The notes: generated from the letters alone by a model not told the origin. Shown: positions 18,188-25,958, counted from the first letter of the stretch. The stretch is 46,119 nucleotides of DNA from Candidatus Poribacteria bacterium (GCA_022827885.1 JAJEIP010000080.1:1-46119), one strand, 5' to 3'. Translations and numbers: made by a program.

Positions 18188-18511
18188 ATGAATGACCAAC
18201 AACTACAACCCACCACAGCACAAGCCTATCTAACGGCTGAACGAGACGCAGAATCCGATGCCAAAAAGGTAACATGGTTTTTCATCGGTTTTTTGGGGAA
18301 TATACTCGGTATTATTATCGCATCTATCTATGAGCCCACCCCGTCTGCCTCACGGCTCCTTGGGGAATCACCTGAATACGCGGCTTTGTATACGGATAGT
18401 TACAAAGCGAAGAGTCGAAAAATTCAAATACGGCAGTCTATAATCGGTTGTGTTGTTCCGGTTGGCTTCATGATCTTTATATGGATCTTGATGGGTACAT
18501 TCTTTCCATAG
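18188..18511 (+). CDS. Small two-TM membrane protein of unknown function
   Basis: This 107-residue protein has a soluble N terminus (about 1-27), TM1 near 29-46 (FFIGFLGNILGIIIASIY) and TM2 near 83-104. AGGGAGGAA precedes the ATG, making the start secure. It sits 33 bp after gpmI. I recognise no family. Confidence 0.7.
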   Translation: MNDQQLQPTTAQAYLTAERDAESDAKKVTWFFIGFLGNILGIIIASIYEPTPSASRLLGESPEYAALYTDSYKAKSRKIQIRQSIIGCVVPVGFMIFIWILMGTFFP

Positions 18512-18609
18512 GATACACATAACCTGACAAAATGTAGAGGATTTACGGTTTATGCTTGAGCGGAGCAATATGTGAGAACTAAAATAATTGGGTATAAGGA
18601 GGTTTTGGC

Positions 18610-19605
18610 ATGTCCCCACTGATTGATCAGCAAGTTAACGACGATTTCAGGCTATTCGCTGGCAGTGCCAACCCGGCGTTGGCAAAAGATATCGCTGCGA
18701 TTTTAGGTGTTGAACTCGGTAAAATTACAATTGAGCCGTTTCCTAACCTGGAGACTCGCGTTCAGATTGAGGAAAGTATCCGAGGGACCGATATTTATGT
18801 TGTGCAGCCAACGAGTCAACCTGCCAACGAAAATCTGATGGAACTGCTCATCACGATTGACGCCATGAAGCGCGCATCAGCCCGACAGATTACCGCGATT
18901 ATTCCATACTTTGGATACTCACGCCAAGATCACAAAACAACAGGGCGCGAACCGATCAGTGCGAAACTCGTGGCGAATCTCTTGACGACCGCTGGGGCGA
19001 GTCGCGTCATGGCTATTGATCTACACGTGCCACAGATACAAGGTTTCTTTGATATTCCTATGGATCACTTGACCGCCCTAACGACCTTGACGAATTATTT
19101 TCGCGAGAAACAGGTCGAAAATGGTGTAATTGTTGCCCCTGATGCAGGTCGCGCTAAATTAGCAGAAAAATACGCAGATATTCTTGGACTGCCGTTAGCC
19201 ATCATGCACAAGCGGCGAACCGGGGTTGATGGACAGGGCGTTAAGTTCGTCGAGCTTGTTGGAGATGTTGAAGGCAAAACCCCAATTATTACCGACGATG
19301 AAATACAAACAGGGGGGACGATTCGCCAACAAGCCATAGCCTTGGCAGAGGCGGGGGCAGAACCCGCTTATGTGTGTATCGCACACCCTATATTGGTGGG
19401 GCCAGCATTGGAACGGCTCAGTCATCCAGCAATTCGCGAAGTGGTCACTACCAATACGATCCCCGTTCCTGCTGAAAAGCAACTCGATGGAAAAGTTAAG
19501 GTCCTTTCTATCGCGCCACTCCTCTCTCAAGCCATATTGAGAGTCCATCAACACCGATCGGTCAGTCAAGTTTTCCGGGATCAGCAGCTTGATTTTCCTG
19601 TGTAA
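18610..19605 (+). CDS. prs: Ribose-phosphate pyrophosphokinase
   Basis: The 331-residue PRPP synthetase transfers pyrophosphate from ATP to ribose 5-phosphate, giving the precursor of nucleotides, His and Trp. Signature blocks are present: YFGYSRQDHKTTGREPISAK near 100-119 (ATP flexible loop), DLHVPQIQGFFDIP near 137-150, VAPDAGRAKLAEKYA near 175-189 and the PRPP loop DDEIQTGGT near 229-237. The usual Asp of the loop start is kept. AAGGAGG lies 9 bases before the ATG. The stop is 17 bp from the next small ORF. Confidence 0.95.
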   Translation: MSPLIDQQVNDDFRLFAGSANPALAKDIAAILGVELGKITIEPFPNLETRVQIEESIRGTDIYVVQPTSQPANENLMELLITIDAMKRASARQITAIIPYFGYSRQDHKTTGREPISAKLVANLLTTAGASRVMAIDLHVPQIQGFFDIPMDHLTALTTLTNYFREKQVENGVIVAPDAGRAKLAEKYADILGLPLAIMHKRRTGVDGQGVKFVELVGDVEGKTPIITDDEIQTGGTIRQQAIALAEAGAEPAYVCIAHPILVGPALERLSHPAIREVVTTNTIPVPAEKQLDGKVKVLSIAPLLSQAILRVHQHRSVSQVFRDQQLDFPV

Positions 19606-19622
19606 GGTTTATGGAGACACGC

Positions 19623-19742
19623 ATGTCATCTGTCGCAGTTCAAAAGACGATACGGTGTCGCTTGTTTCAATTCCTTGTGAACTGTCCTTGCGCCATATTT
19701 ACAGACGCATCAGATTTGACGTGTGAATCCTTGGAAAGATGA
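19623..19742 (+). CDS. Small Cys-containing ORF (39 aa), coupled to the glycosyltransferase
   Basis: ATG is preceded by GGAG at spacing 6, in the same GAGACACGCATGTCA context as the ORF at 16341. The protein has the motif C-R-L-F-Q-F then NCPCAIFTDAS. Its TGA stop overlaps the ATG of the glycosyltransferase as ATGA, so translational coupling is likely. The glycosyltransferase start itself has only GGAAAG close by, consistent with coupling. Function unknown. Confidence 0.45.
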   Translation: MSSVAVQKTIRCRLFQFLVNCPCAIFTDASDLTCESLER

Positions 19743-20833
19743 TTCCAATACTTTATCTCAGCCACTGTGGGTCGAGCATTGGTGGCGGTGAAAAGCAACT
19801 CGCTTATCTGGTCGAGAATATTGACCGGACGCGCTATCGTCCACTTGTTGTCTGTCCTGATGACGGTGTTTTTGTGGAACACTTGAGACGTGCCAATATT
19901 CCTACGGTGATTCTTGATCTGCCGCCGTGGCGTAAGACGAAATCGTTAATAACGAGATACAGTGCCGCCAGAAAATTAGTTTCACTTGCCAAGGCGCATG
20001 ACGCTCACCTCGCCCATACCTCGGATTCGTGGTTTAACCCGTATCTATGGTCGGTTAGAAAACATCTGAAAATTCCTGTCGTTTCGCACGTCCGGAATCT
20101 CCTTACGCCTGCACAGGTCCGAAAATACAGATTCGACCGGATGGACAGTATCATCGCTATCTCCGAACAGAGCAGTCTTCCGCTGATTCAAGCAGGGATC
20201 AATGCCCCAAAAATTGAGGTCGTCCATAATTGTGTTGATTTATCCGTTTTTCAACCGGTTTCTGGACCCGTCTACTCGGCGAAATATGTCGTCGGTATTG
20301 TCGGTAGGATTGAACCCTTCAAACGTCAGAAAATGTTTGTTGAGATCGCCGCCAAGGTTGTTACACACTGCAAGGAGATTAGGTTTCACGTCATCGGTGC
20401 CGCATTGGATACGGCAGAACACCGCACTTACGAACATGAAGTCCGCCAGTTGGTAGCCAAATATGGGATGCAGGCGTTCGTTCGTTTCACAGGCCACTGC
20501 ACCGATATGCCCAAGGCGATGCAGGAACTCGATCTACTCGTCACCCTTTCAGCGGGTAGTGTCATCGCGGAGGCGATGGCGGTAGGCAAACCTGTCATTG
20601 GCACCCCAGTTGGCAGCACGACTGAAATGATTGTTCATGGCGAAACGGGATACGTTGTGCCATTAGATCCCATAGAGGAAATTGCGGATAAGATTATTGA
20701 GCTGGCTAAAGATCCAGACCGAAGCGGACGTATGGGGCAACGCGCAAGAAAATACGCTGAAGAAGCGTTCAGCATTGAAATGCACGTCCAGAAGGTACAA
20801 GAAGTTTATGAGAGAGTATTAGGTAAGGGTTGA
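19739..20833 (+). CDS. GT4-family glycosyltransferase
   Basis: This 364-residue GT-B protein has an N-terminal acceptor domain opening with LYLSHCGSSIGGGEKQL, the Gly-rich loop and GG-E-Q pattern typical of GT4 enzymes. The C-terminal donor domain has VGIVGRIEPFKRQKMF near 183-198 and E-A-M-A-V-G-K-P-V-I-G-T near 278-289, including the conserved Glu for sugar-nucleotide binding. It probably builds a cell-surface polysaccharide or glycolipid. It overlaps the small upstream ORF by 4 bp and follows prs. It uses TGA as a stop codon. Confidence 0.9.
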   Translation: MIPILYLSHCGSSIGGGEKQLAYLVENIDRTRYRPLVVCPDDGVFVEHLRRANIPTVILDLPPWRKTKSLITRYSAARKLVSLAKAHDAHLAHTSDSWFNPYLWSVRKHLKIPVVSHVRNLLTPAQVRKYRFDRMDSIIAISEQSSLPLIQAGINAPKIEVVHNCVDLSVFQPVSGPVYSAKYVVGIVGRIEPFKRQKMFVEIAAKVVTHCKEIRFHVIGAALDTAEHRTYEHEVRQLVAKYGMQAFVRFTGHCTDMPKAMQELDLLVTLSAGSVIAEAMAVGKPVIGTPVGSTTEMIVHGETGYVVPLDPIEEIADKIIELAKDPDRSGRMGQRARKYAEEAFSIEMHVQKVQEVYERVLGKG

Positions 20834-20859
20834 AATTTTTAACGTTTTGACGTATAATA

Positions 20860-21045
20860 ACCCAAGTTGCTACTAATGAATTCTACCCGTTTGAAAAAGT
20901 TTTTCGGTATGTTTCTTCACCCCCGGTGAATGCCATAAGGCATTCATACCGTTGATTCCGGGGTGATATGTCTATAGAAAACAGCGTGTTCAGATTCTTG
21001 CACTCCAGCGGAGTGCTATGTCTATAAATAACTGGCAACTTGGGT
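20860..21045. mobile_element. 186-bp MITE-like element, copy 1
   Basis: Terminal inverted repeats ACCCAAGTTGC (20860-20870) and GCAACTTGGGT (21035-21045) are flanked by TA on both sides, as for IS630/Tc1-mariner-type insertions. Inside are a CACCCCCGG...CCGGGGTG hairpin followed by ATATGTCTATAGAAA, and the GCACTCCAGCGGAGTGC hairpin (21000-21016). It has no coding capacity. A copy of exactly the same length is at 39222-39407. Confidence 0.85.
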
Positions 21046-21083
21046 TATAATAGCAACATCACTTCCTTAGGAGGGGCAGAAAA

Positions 21084-21947
21084 ATGCTCACACATGAACA
21101 ACGTGATTTTTATGACGAGAAGGGTTACCTGGGTGTTGAAGCAGTGTTAACAGCGGAAGAGGTCGCGGATCTCCAACGCGTCACCGATGAATTCGTCGAA
21201 AAATCGAGAGAGGTTACCGAACATACCGACATTTTCGACCTGGAACCCGGACATACGCCGGCGAACCCGCGCGTACGGCGTATCAAAAATCCGGGGCTAC
21301 ACCACGTCGTTTACGATTACGCCTTACGGCACCCCAAGATTTTGGATATTGTGGAGCAACTCATCGGACCGGGGGTGCGGTATAATGGACATAAATTGAA
21401 CATGAAGTATCCGGAGTTTGGAAGTCCGGTTGAATGGCATCAGGATTGGGCGTTCTACCCACACACCAACGACGATCTGCTCGCAGTCGGGGTCGTGATT
21501 GACGATATGACTGTAGAGAACGGCGCATTGATGATACTTCCCGGCTCCCACAAGGGACCGACGTTAGACCATCACCAGGACGGTGCTTTTATTGGAGCAG
21601 TAACGGATCCAGATTTCACCCCAGAAGGTGCTGAACCTGTTGAGTTGAGGGCGGGTGGCATTACAATCCATCACGTTCGGGCACTACACGGCTCTGCCCC
21701 GAATACTTCAGATAAACCGCGTCGCTTGATGCTTGCCCAATACTGTGCTGTGGATGCGTGGCCCCTGAAGGGCATTCCGGATTGGGAGACTTTCAACGAC
21801 ACGATTATCCGTGGCGAGCCAACGAATCAGCCACGTATGGTCGCTGCACCTGTGCGTATGCCGGAACCCTACGCAGAATTGAAAGGCTCCATCTACGAGG
21901 TGCAGTCCCTGCTTGATGATCCGCTTTATGCGAACAAGGGACGGTAG
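21084..21947 (+). CDS. Phytanoyl-CoA dioxygenase (PhyH) family protein 1
   Basis: This is a 287-residue Fe(II)/2-oxoglutarate dioxygenase of the PhyH family. The HxD pair is in VEWHQDWAFYP near 117-127, the distal His in IHHVRALHGSAPN near 194-206, and the 2-oxoglutarate Arg in KPRRLM nearby. GALMILPGSHKGP near 147-159 is the family's conserved strand. It hydroxylates an unknown small organic substrate in the cytoplasm. AGGAGG lies 9 bases before the ATG. The gene starts 38 bp after a MITE-like element, whose edge gives the sequence TATAAT (21046-21051), a possible -10 box without a good -35. Confidence 0.9.
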   Translation: MLTHEQRDFYDEKGYLGVEAVLTAEEVADLQRVTDEFVEKSREVTEHTDIFDLEPGHTPANPRVRRIKNPGLHHVVYDYALRHPKILDIVEQLIGPGVRYNGHKLNMKYPEFGSPVEWHQDWAFYPHTNDDLLAVGVVIDDMTVENGALMILPGSHKGPTLDHHQDGAFIGAVTDPDFTPEGAEPVELRAGGITIHHVRALHGSAPNTSDKPRRLMLAQYCAVDAWPLKGIPDWETFNDTIIRGEPTNQPRMVAAPVRMPEPYAELKGSIYEVQSLLDDPLYANKGR

Positions 21948-21981
21948 CTGAGATATCGGATAATTTCTGGACAAAATAGAA

Positions 21982-22007
21982 AATGCGAGGTTATTACGCC
22001 TCGCATT
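21982..22007. terminator. Hairpin after the PhyH gene
   Basis: The 9-bp stem AATGCGAGG/CCTCGCATT has an 8-base loop. A-rich sequence follows on the + strand and TTCTATTTTG follows on the minus strand, so it would work better for minus-strand transcripts. It may be bidirectional. Confidence 0.5.
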
Positions 22008-22020
22008 GCAAAATAATAAA

Positions 22021-22104
22021 ACTTACGCACTTCCCCGGTAGATGCGGTTTCCCAACTGCACCGATTGCGCTATCAGCGATCGAATTCTGTAGTTTTGCGT
22101 AAGT
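22021..22104. mobile_element. 84-bp TIR element (ACTTACGCA ends)
   Basis: ACTTACGCA (22021-22029) and TGCGTAAGT (22096-22104) are perfect inverted repeats. The interior has the GGTAGATGCGGTTTC segment that recurs as GGTAGGTGCGGTTTC in the element at 32410. No coding capacity. A solo end is at 9524. Confidence 0.55.
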
Positions 22105-22319
22105 CCTGTATAATTTACTTGTCTCTGACAAAGTTTTTGAGCGAGATGCCTCCGACTACGCTCCATTCTGAGCAGGTTTCCGTTGTAGCAGCGAGTTTTA
22201 CCAAAGCCGCAGCCCGTAGCGGAGTGGAGGGGTTTTTGCTTGGGCGTTTCCTCTAGATATACGGGAAGGCGATTCTGATATCCAAATCCACCTGACCGAA
22301 CCGCAAGGAAAAATTAAAA
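22105..22319. other. Non-coding stretch, possible decayed insertion sequence end
   Basis: This stretch contains no gene with a ribosome site. GC-rich inverted segments around 22140-22250 (CCTCCGACTACGCTCC, GCCCGTAGCGGAGTGG) look structured. They could be the tail of an IS605/TnpB-type element, but I could not confirm this. Confidence 0.2.
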
Positions 22320-22664
22320 TTAGTTAGCGACTTGCGCACTGAAACCTACATCTGTAACCGCTTTCACGAGCGCGTCTTTCTCAACCTTGTCCTTCTCAAT
22401 TTTCACCACAGCCTTATTTTCTTCCATAGAAACACTGACCACCTCAGTTACACCGGTAAGTTTTGTGAGTGCATCCTGCACCTTGCTGGTACACGCGCCT
22501 CACGTCATGCCGGTCACAGCCAGTGTAACTTCCTCAACGGTTGCCTCTGCCGTTTGAGTGGGTGCTGCTTCTTCTGCCTCTTTCTTTGCGGTGTCTGCAC
22601 ACGCCACCACAAACAGCACTGCTGCGAAGCAAACAAATAGCATGCTCACATTTAACTGACGCAT
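22320..22664 (-). CDS. HMA-domain lipoprotein, candidate selenoprotein (Sec55)
   Basis: Read through one in-frame TGA (22500-22502), this gene gives a 114-residue protein. It has a signal peptide ending in the lipobox VVAC (Cys22), an acidic linker, and a full heavy-metal-associated domain (about 44-114). The HMA metal motif GMTCxxC appears as GMT-U-GAC, with TGA at the first Cys and the second Cys kept (C58). After the TGA the frame continues as TSKVQDALTKLTGV, the usual helix 1, and ends in DVGFSAQV, the usual last strand, before a TAA. The start is the ATG at 22664, with AAGGGGA upstream; the longer upstream extension lacks signal-peptide character. It lies 160 bp after its paralogue. It probably binds soft metals such as Hg, Cu or Ag at the cell envelope. 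A frameshift or pseudogene would not place stops at the same Cys in both paralogues. Confidence 0.8.
22469..22502 (-). promoter_or_regulatory. Candidate bacterial SECIS element (HMA gene 1)
   Basis: Downstream of the TGA on the minus strand, 18 nt lead to the stem GTGCA/TGCAC with loop GGA. The loop begins 23 nt after the TGA and starts with GG. This position and loop match what is known for SelB-binding SECIS hairpins inside the coding region. Confidence 0.6.
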
Positions 22665-22782
22665 AAGTTTAATCCCCTTATGTGTACGGACGATCTCTCG
22701 ATCGCGCCTCTTCAACTTCAACGCTGACGGTTGAAACCTTATTCGATTGAGGCTGCAAAAAAATAGAGTTCGCAACCTACTC

Positions 22783-22813
22783 CTATAAAGAAAGGGCGGG
22801 TAACCCCACCCTT
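22783..22813 (-). terminator. Rho-independent terminator after HMA gene 2
   Basis: On the minus strand AAGGGTGGG and CCCGCCCTT pair (with one G-T) around a GTTA loop, followed by TCTTTAT. It lies 12 bp after the stop of the gene at 22825. Confidence 0.7.
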
Positions 22814-22824
22814 CCGATTCGACC

Positions 22825-23211
22825 TTATTGAGAGACTTCGGCACTGAAGCCGGCGCCTTGAACGGCAGAAGTGAGATCGGCAGACGTAACTTTGCCTTTC
22901 TTAACCTTCACAACAGCCGTGTTATCCGTTGAAGAAACGCTCACCACTTCAGAAACACCGGTGACTTTACTGAGTGCATCCTGCACCTTGCTGGTACACG
23001 CGCCTCACGTCATCCCTGTAACGTTCAGTGTAACTTCTTCAACGGCGGCTTCCATCATGTCGCCATCCGTCTTCATGTCGGATTCCATTTCAGTGCTTTC
23101 CATAGCAGTTGTAGTGGTTTCAGGCATCTCTGCTTTCTTGCTAATCAGACCACAGCCTACCATGAATACAAAAGCAATAAGACAAATAAGCGATAATCTT
23201 GCGATATGCAT
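22825..23211 (-). CDS. HMA-domain lipoprotein, candidate selenoprotein (Sec69)
   Basis: With the in-frame TGA at 23005-23007 read as Sec, the product is 128 residues. It has a signal peptide with lipobox MVGC (Cys20), a long Met/Thr/Asp/Glu-rich linker (about 21-58) and an HMA domain (about 58-128) with the motif GMT-U-GAC. The ~40 nt around the TGA are identical to the paralogue, while the flanking domain has diverged (LSKVTGVSEV against LTKLTGVTEV). The Met-rich linker could help bind copper or silver. AAGGAGG precedes the ATG, so translation starts efficiently. It has its own terminator. Confidence 0.8.
22974..23007 (-). promoter_or_regulatory. Candidate bacterial SECIS element (HMA gene 2)
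   Basis: The hairpin and spacing are identical to those of the paralogue: TGA, 18 nt, GTGCA-gga-TGCAC. The identity is greater than needed to keep the protein sequence, as expected if the RNA is also selected. Recent duplication is an alternative. Confidence 0.6.
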
Positions 23212-23282
23212 GGTTAACCTCCTTGAATTACTTAAATGTTATTTTAACACATATCAATTTTTTAGGCAAGATTTTTTTCGAA

Positions 23283-23369
23283 TTAATGCAGATCCGTCCA
23301 AATTGCACACCAAATGCCCCAATATTTATCGTCAACGATAACCCACTTTTGGGGTTTTTCTGTCGCCAT
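23283..23369 (-). CDS. 28-residue Trp-rich small ORF
   Basis: ATG at 23369 is preceded by GGAGGT at spacing 7. That ribosome site contains the TAA stop of the UvrC-like gene. The peptide has four Trp in 28 residues (KWVIVDDKYWGIWCAIW segment) and ends in TAA. It is too short for family assignment. It is likely translated with the upstream nuclease gene. Confidence 0.5.
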   Translation of the reverse strand: MATEKPQKWVIVDDKYWGIWCAIWTDLH

Positions 23370-23373
23370 TGGA

Positions 23374-24114
23374 TTACCTCCGGTGGACATCTAAAAACGT
23401 AAAGACCTTCTGAATCCGTTGCAACTGCTTCTGAAACGCAGCAGCCCGCTCAAATTCCAGTGTTTCCGATGCGCTATCCCGTTTTGCAACCAGACGCGTT
23501 TGCACTTTTTCATACGCCCCATCCAGCAAATCAACGATGTCTGTAATCATCTCTCCGTAGCGTTCACGCGTAATAAGTGCTGCGCAGGGGGCATCGCACC
23601 GTTTCAGGTCGTACTGAAAACAGGCGCGAAACCCTGGAATTGGTGTAATCTCACCTTCGCATGTCCGCACTGGGAATATCCGCTGTAAAACGTCAATCGC
23701 TTCGTCTGTCCATCGCCGACTCGACAACGGACCAAAATATCGCGCGCCATCCGGTTGGGTATCGGAGACTCTTTCAAGGCGCGGAAAAGCCTCGCCGACA
23801 TCTATCCGAATATACCAAGAGGCACGTCCGAATTTCATAGCCGTATTATAGGAAGGTTGGTATTCTTGGATGAGGCGCGATTCTAAGAAGAGTGCTTCCT
23901 GTTCCGACCGACAAATCTGATACCGAACGTCTGTCGTCCACCGGATGAGCCGTTTGATTTTGTTTGGGCGTCTTTTGACCTTATGGAGATAGGAACGGAC
24001 ACGCTTCCGTAGACATTTCGCTTTGCCGATGTAAAGGATTTTCCCCGAAGCCCCACGAAAAAAATAAACACCTGGATCCGAAGGGACATCGGCTACCATT
24101 TCTTGCGTTAGCAT
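23374..24114 (-). CDS. GIY-YIG nuclease, UvrC N-terminal/Cho-like
   Basis: This 246-residue protein matches only the N-terminal part of UvrC. The GIY-YIG nuclease has GVYFFRGASGKILYIGKA near 15-32, the catalytic Arg in LRKRVRSYL, and the Glu in ESRLIQEYQPSYN near 77-89. A Cys-rich segment (C149, C161, C169, C173) follows, then a C-terminal UVR-like helix (LEFERAAAFQKQLQ near 220-233). The endonuclease V-like and HhH domains of full UvrC (~600 residues) are absent. The size and domain set resemble Cho, which makes 3' incisions in nucleotide excision repair, though Cho normally lacks a UVR motif. It could be either a Cho variant or a truncated UvrC paralogue. The start has a weak ribosome site. 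Confidence 0.85.
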   Translation of the reverse strand: MLTQEMVADVPSDPGVYFFRGASGKILYIGKAKCLRKRVRSYLHKVKRRPNKIKRLIRWTTDVRYQICRSEQEALFLESRLIQEYQPSYNTAMKFGRASWYIRIDVGEAFPRLERVSDTQPDGARYFGPLSSRRWTDEAIDVLQRIFPVRTCEGEITPIPGFRACFQYDLKRCDAPCAALITRERYGEMITDIVDLLDGAYEKVQTRLVAKRDSASETLEFERAAAFQKQLQRIQKVFTFLDVHRR

Positions 24115-24196
24115 CGTTCAATTCACAGCGTAAGATTTGCTATTATACGCTATCATATTTACTAAAATTGTTCAAGAGAAAGACGTATGCAGATCC

Positions 24197-24225
24197 TTGA
24201 CACATTTCTTGTTCTATGCTAAACT
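24197..24225 (+). promoter_or_regulatory. Sigma70-type promoter for LamG protein 2
   Basis: A perfect TTGACA (24197-24202), 17-bp spacer and TAAACT (24220-24225) lie just before the ATG at 24248. This rules out the longer in-frame start at 24137. Confidence 0.75.
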
Positions 24226-24247
24226 CGTGTATCAGGGGGAAAGAATA

Positions 24248-24991
24248 ATGAAACACATATTTTGGTTTGTTATTATTGGGAATTTGTGTATAGCAACAAG
24301 TCCACTTTCGGCAGAACTGCTGGACGATGCAGTCGGCATCTGGCTTTTTGATGAAGGCAAAGGGGGTGTCGCAGCGGATACATCAGGCAACGGGAACGAT
24401 GGTGCGATTACCGGCGCGAAGTGGGCAGAGGGCAAATTCGGCGGTGCATTGGAATTTGAACCACCGCAGGTTGTAACCGTTGAAGCCTCCGATAGCATCA
24501 ATTTCAAGGACCAGATGACCATCGCAACCTGGGTCTATATGAATAAAGGCGTCTCGGATACCGCTATCCGGAGGAACGGTTCTTATCTATTGGAAGTTCA
24601 GTCCGGAGGTGAAAGGGTACCAGGGGGTTATGTCTTCGGCATCTGGTCGGGCGGTGGGTTTACTGGCGGTGTTTGGGGAAAAACCGTCGTTGAACCCGAA
24701 AAATGGTATCACATCGTTGGGCTCTACGACGGCAGTGAAATGAAGCTTTATGTAAATGGCACGCTTGAATCTGCCGTTAAACAGGGCGGTGATGTAGACC
24801 AGGCAGGTGAACTGCTATTTGGCACCTTCGGCGGTGAAAAGTTTATCGGCAGATTGGACGAGGTCATCTTCTTTAACCGCGGTATCACGGAAGCTGAGAT
24901 TGCCGAGTTGATGACAGGTGTAGAAGCCGTCCTACCTGTCTCTCCAAACGGTCTGTTGACAACCACGTGGGGACGGCTCAAGGATCGCTAA
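24248..24991 (+). CDS. Secreted LamG protein 2
   Basis: The protein has 247 residues from the ATG at 24248, which is supported by GGGGAAAG and the promoter at 24197. A signal peptide (about 1-21) is followed by a LamG fold: VGIWLFDEGKGGVAADTSGN near 30-49, WYHIVGLYDGSEMKLYVNGT near 154-173 and GRLDEVIFFNRGITEAEIAE near 203-222. The tail is LLTTTWGRLKDR, a variant of the GKLATTW...LK tail. It probably binds glycans outside the cell. Confidence 0.88.
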   Translation: MKHIFWFVIIGNLCIATSPLSAELLDDAVGIWLFDEGKGGVAADTSGNGNDGAITGAKWAEGKFGGALEFEPPQVVTVEASDSINFKDQMTIATWVYMNKGVSDTAIRRNGSYLLEVQSGGERVPGGYVFGIWSGGGFTGGVWGKTVVEPEKWYHIVGLYDGSEMKLYVNGTLESAVKQGGDVDQAGELLFGTFGGEKFIGRLDEVIFFNRGITEAEIAELMTGVEAVLPVSPNGLLTTTWGRLKDR

Positions 24992-25097
24992 GATCGTTGA
25001 CAGACGCGCCTGCAAGTGTTATCATATGTGAAATGGAAAATTATAGAGGGGCATCTCAAACACATCCGCCCCTTACAATCGGAAAGTGAACATTCCA

Positions 25098-25955
25098 ATG
25101 AAGCAATGGCAACCAACACCTGCAGAAAAAACGCAATATGAGACCGAAGGCTACTTTATCCTTCGTAATGTTATCTCGGAAGACTTGGCAGCACAGCTCC
25201 GCGGGGTCATTCGTAACGTCCTGATGCTACCCAACGCCGGTGAGTTCGCTGATTACGATCCCATGGATCCGATGGAGGACTCACCGCAAGGACGTATCGC
25301 TCGCTTTCGGAAACTCGCTAACTTCTGTATCGAATCTCCGCTGATATGGCACAACATCCACGCCGGTCCGGCAGTGCTCAACATCGCACGCTATTTTCTC
25401 GGCGACGATATCATCATGAAGTACAATAGTTGCTTCCTCAAACCCGCGCGCACGGGTGCCGCAACCCCGTGGCACCAAGACAACGGACTCTGGCGGGACG
25501 GTGAAACGAAGCCTTTCAACTTCTGGATACCCCTTGAGCCCGCAACCCGGGAAAATGGATGCATGCAGTTTATCCCCGGTAGCCACAAAACCGAGATCGT
25601 CGAACACGTCTTGTATCCCGATAGCATACACGGTGAACTCCCACGCGAAGCCGTTCAGGAGATGATCGAAAAGCACGGTATACATCATATTGAATTGGAT
25701 ACCGGAGATGCCGTCATTTGGCACAGCAGTATGTGGCACTATAGTCCGCCGAACAAGAGCGAAAAGAGCCGTATTGCTGTCGCAGGGGTCTATACAAATC
25801 CAGAAATCGCCAAGGCGCGCAAACGCTCCTGGCATAACTACCGATGGGTGATGAAGAACGGTGAAGTCTGCACCCAATTCCCGCCGGAAATTGTCCCGAC
25901 GGAAAATGAACCCTTTGAACAACCGAAACCGTTCCGACCTGCTAAGGACGACTAA
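25098..25955 (+). CDS. Phytanoyl-CoA dioxygenase (PhyH) family protein 2
   Basis: The protein has 285 residues from the ATG at 25098. GGAAAG is better placed for that ATG than for the in-frame GTG at 25086. PhyH features are the HxD pair in TPWHQDNGLWRDG near 132-144, GCMQFIPGSHKTE near 162-174, and the distal His in AVIWHSSMWHYSPPN near 208-222, with Arg in KSRIAVAG as the 2-oxoglutarate ligand. The gap to the sulfatase is 3 bp, so the genes are co-transcribed. Together they suggest breakdown of a sulfated, hydroxylatable compound. Confidence 0.9.
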   Translation: MKQWQPTPAEKTQYETEGYFILRNVISEDLAAQLRGVIRNVLMLPNAGEFADYDPMDPMEDSPQGRIARFRKLANFCIESPLIWHNIHAGPAVLNIARYFLGDDIIMKYNSCFLKPARTGAATPWHQDNGLWRDGETKPFNFWIPLEPATRENGCMQFIPGSHKTEIVEHVLYPDSIHGELPREAVQEMIEKHGIHHIELDTGDAVIWHSSMWHYSPPNKSEKSRIAVAGVYTNPEIAKARKRSWHNYRWVMKNGEVCTQFPPEIVPTENEPFEQPKPFRPAKDD

Positions 25956-25958
25956 CCT

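Noticed and set aside
20853-21052. A 7-bp TATAATA target duplication around the 186-bp element
   Set aside because: Copy 2 shows no such repeat, while TA flanks both copies; the longer match at copy 1 is probably chance in an AT-rich site.
22065-22256. Open frame of 63 codons after the PhyH gene
   Set aside because: It starts inside a TIR element, has no ribosome site and no recognisable domain.
22120-22260. tRNA-Sec (selC) near the HMA genes
   Set aside because: Structured GC segments are present, but no acceptor stem, anticodon UCA loop or T-loop could be placed.
22320-23211. HMA genes as frameshifted pseudogenes
   Set aside because: Both copies keep the frame, domain and stop, and the TGA is at the same functional Cys in each; random decay would not do this.
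24137-24247. N-terminal extension of LamG protein 2
   Set aside because: The extension would include the promoter at 24197-24225 and would place the signal peptide internally.
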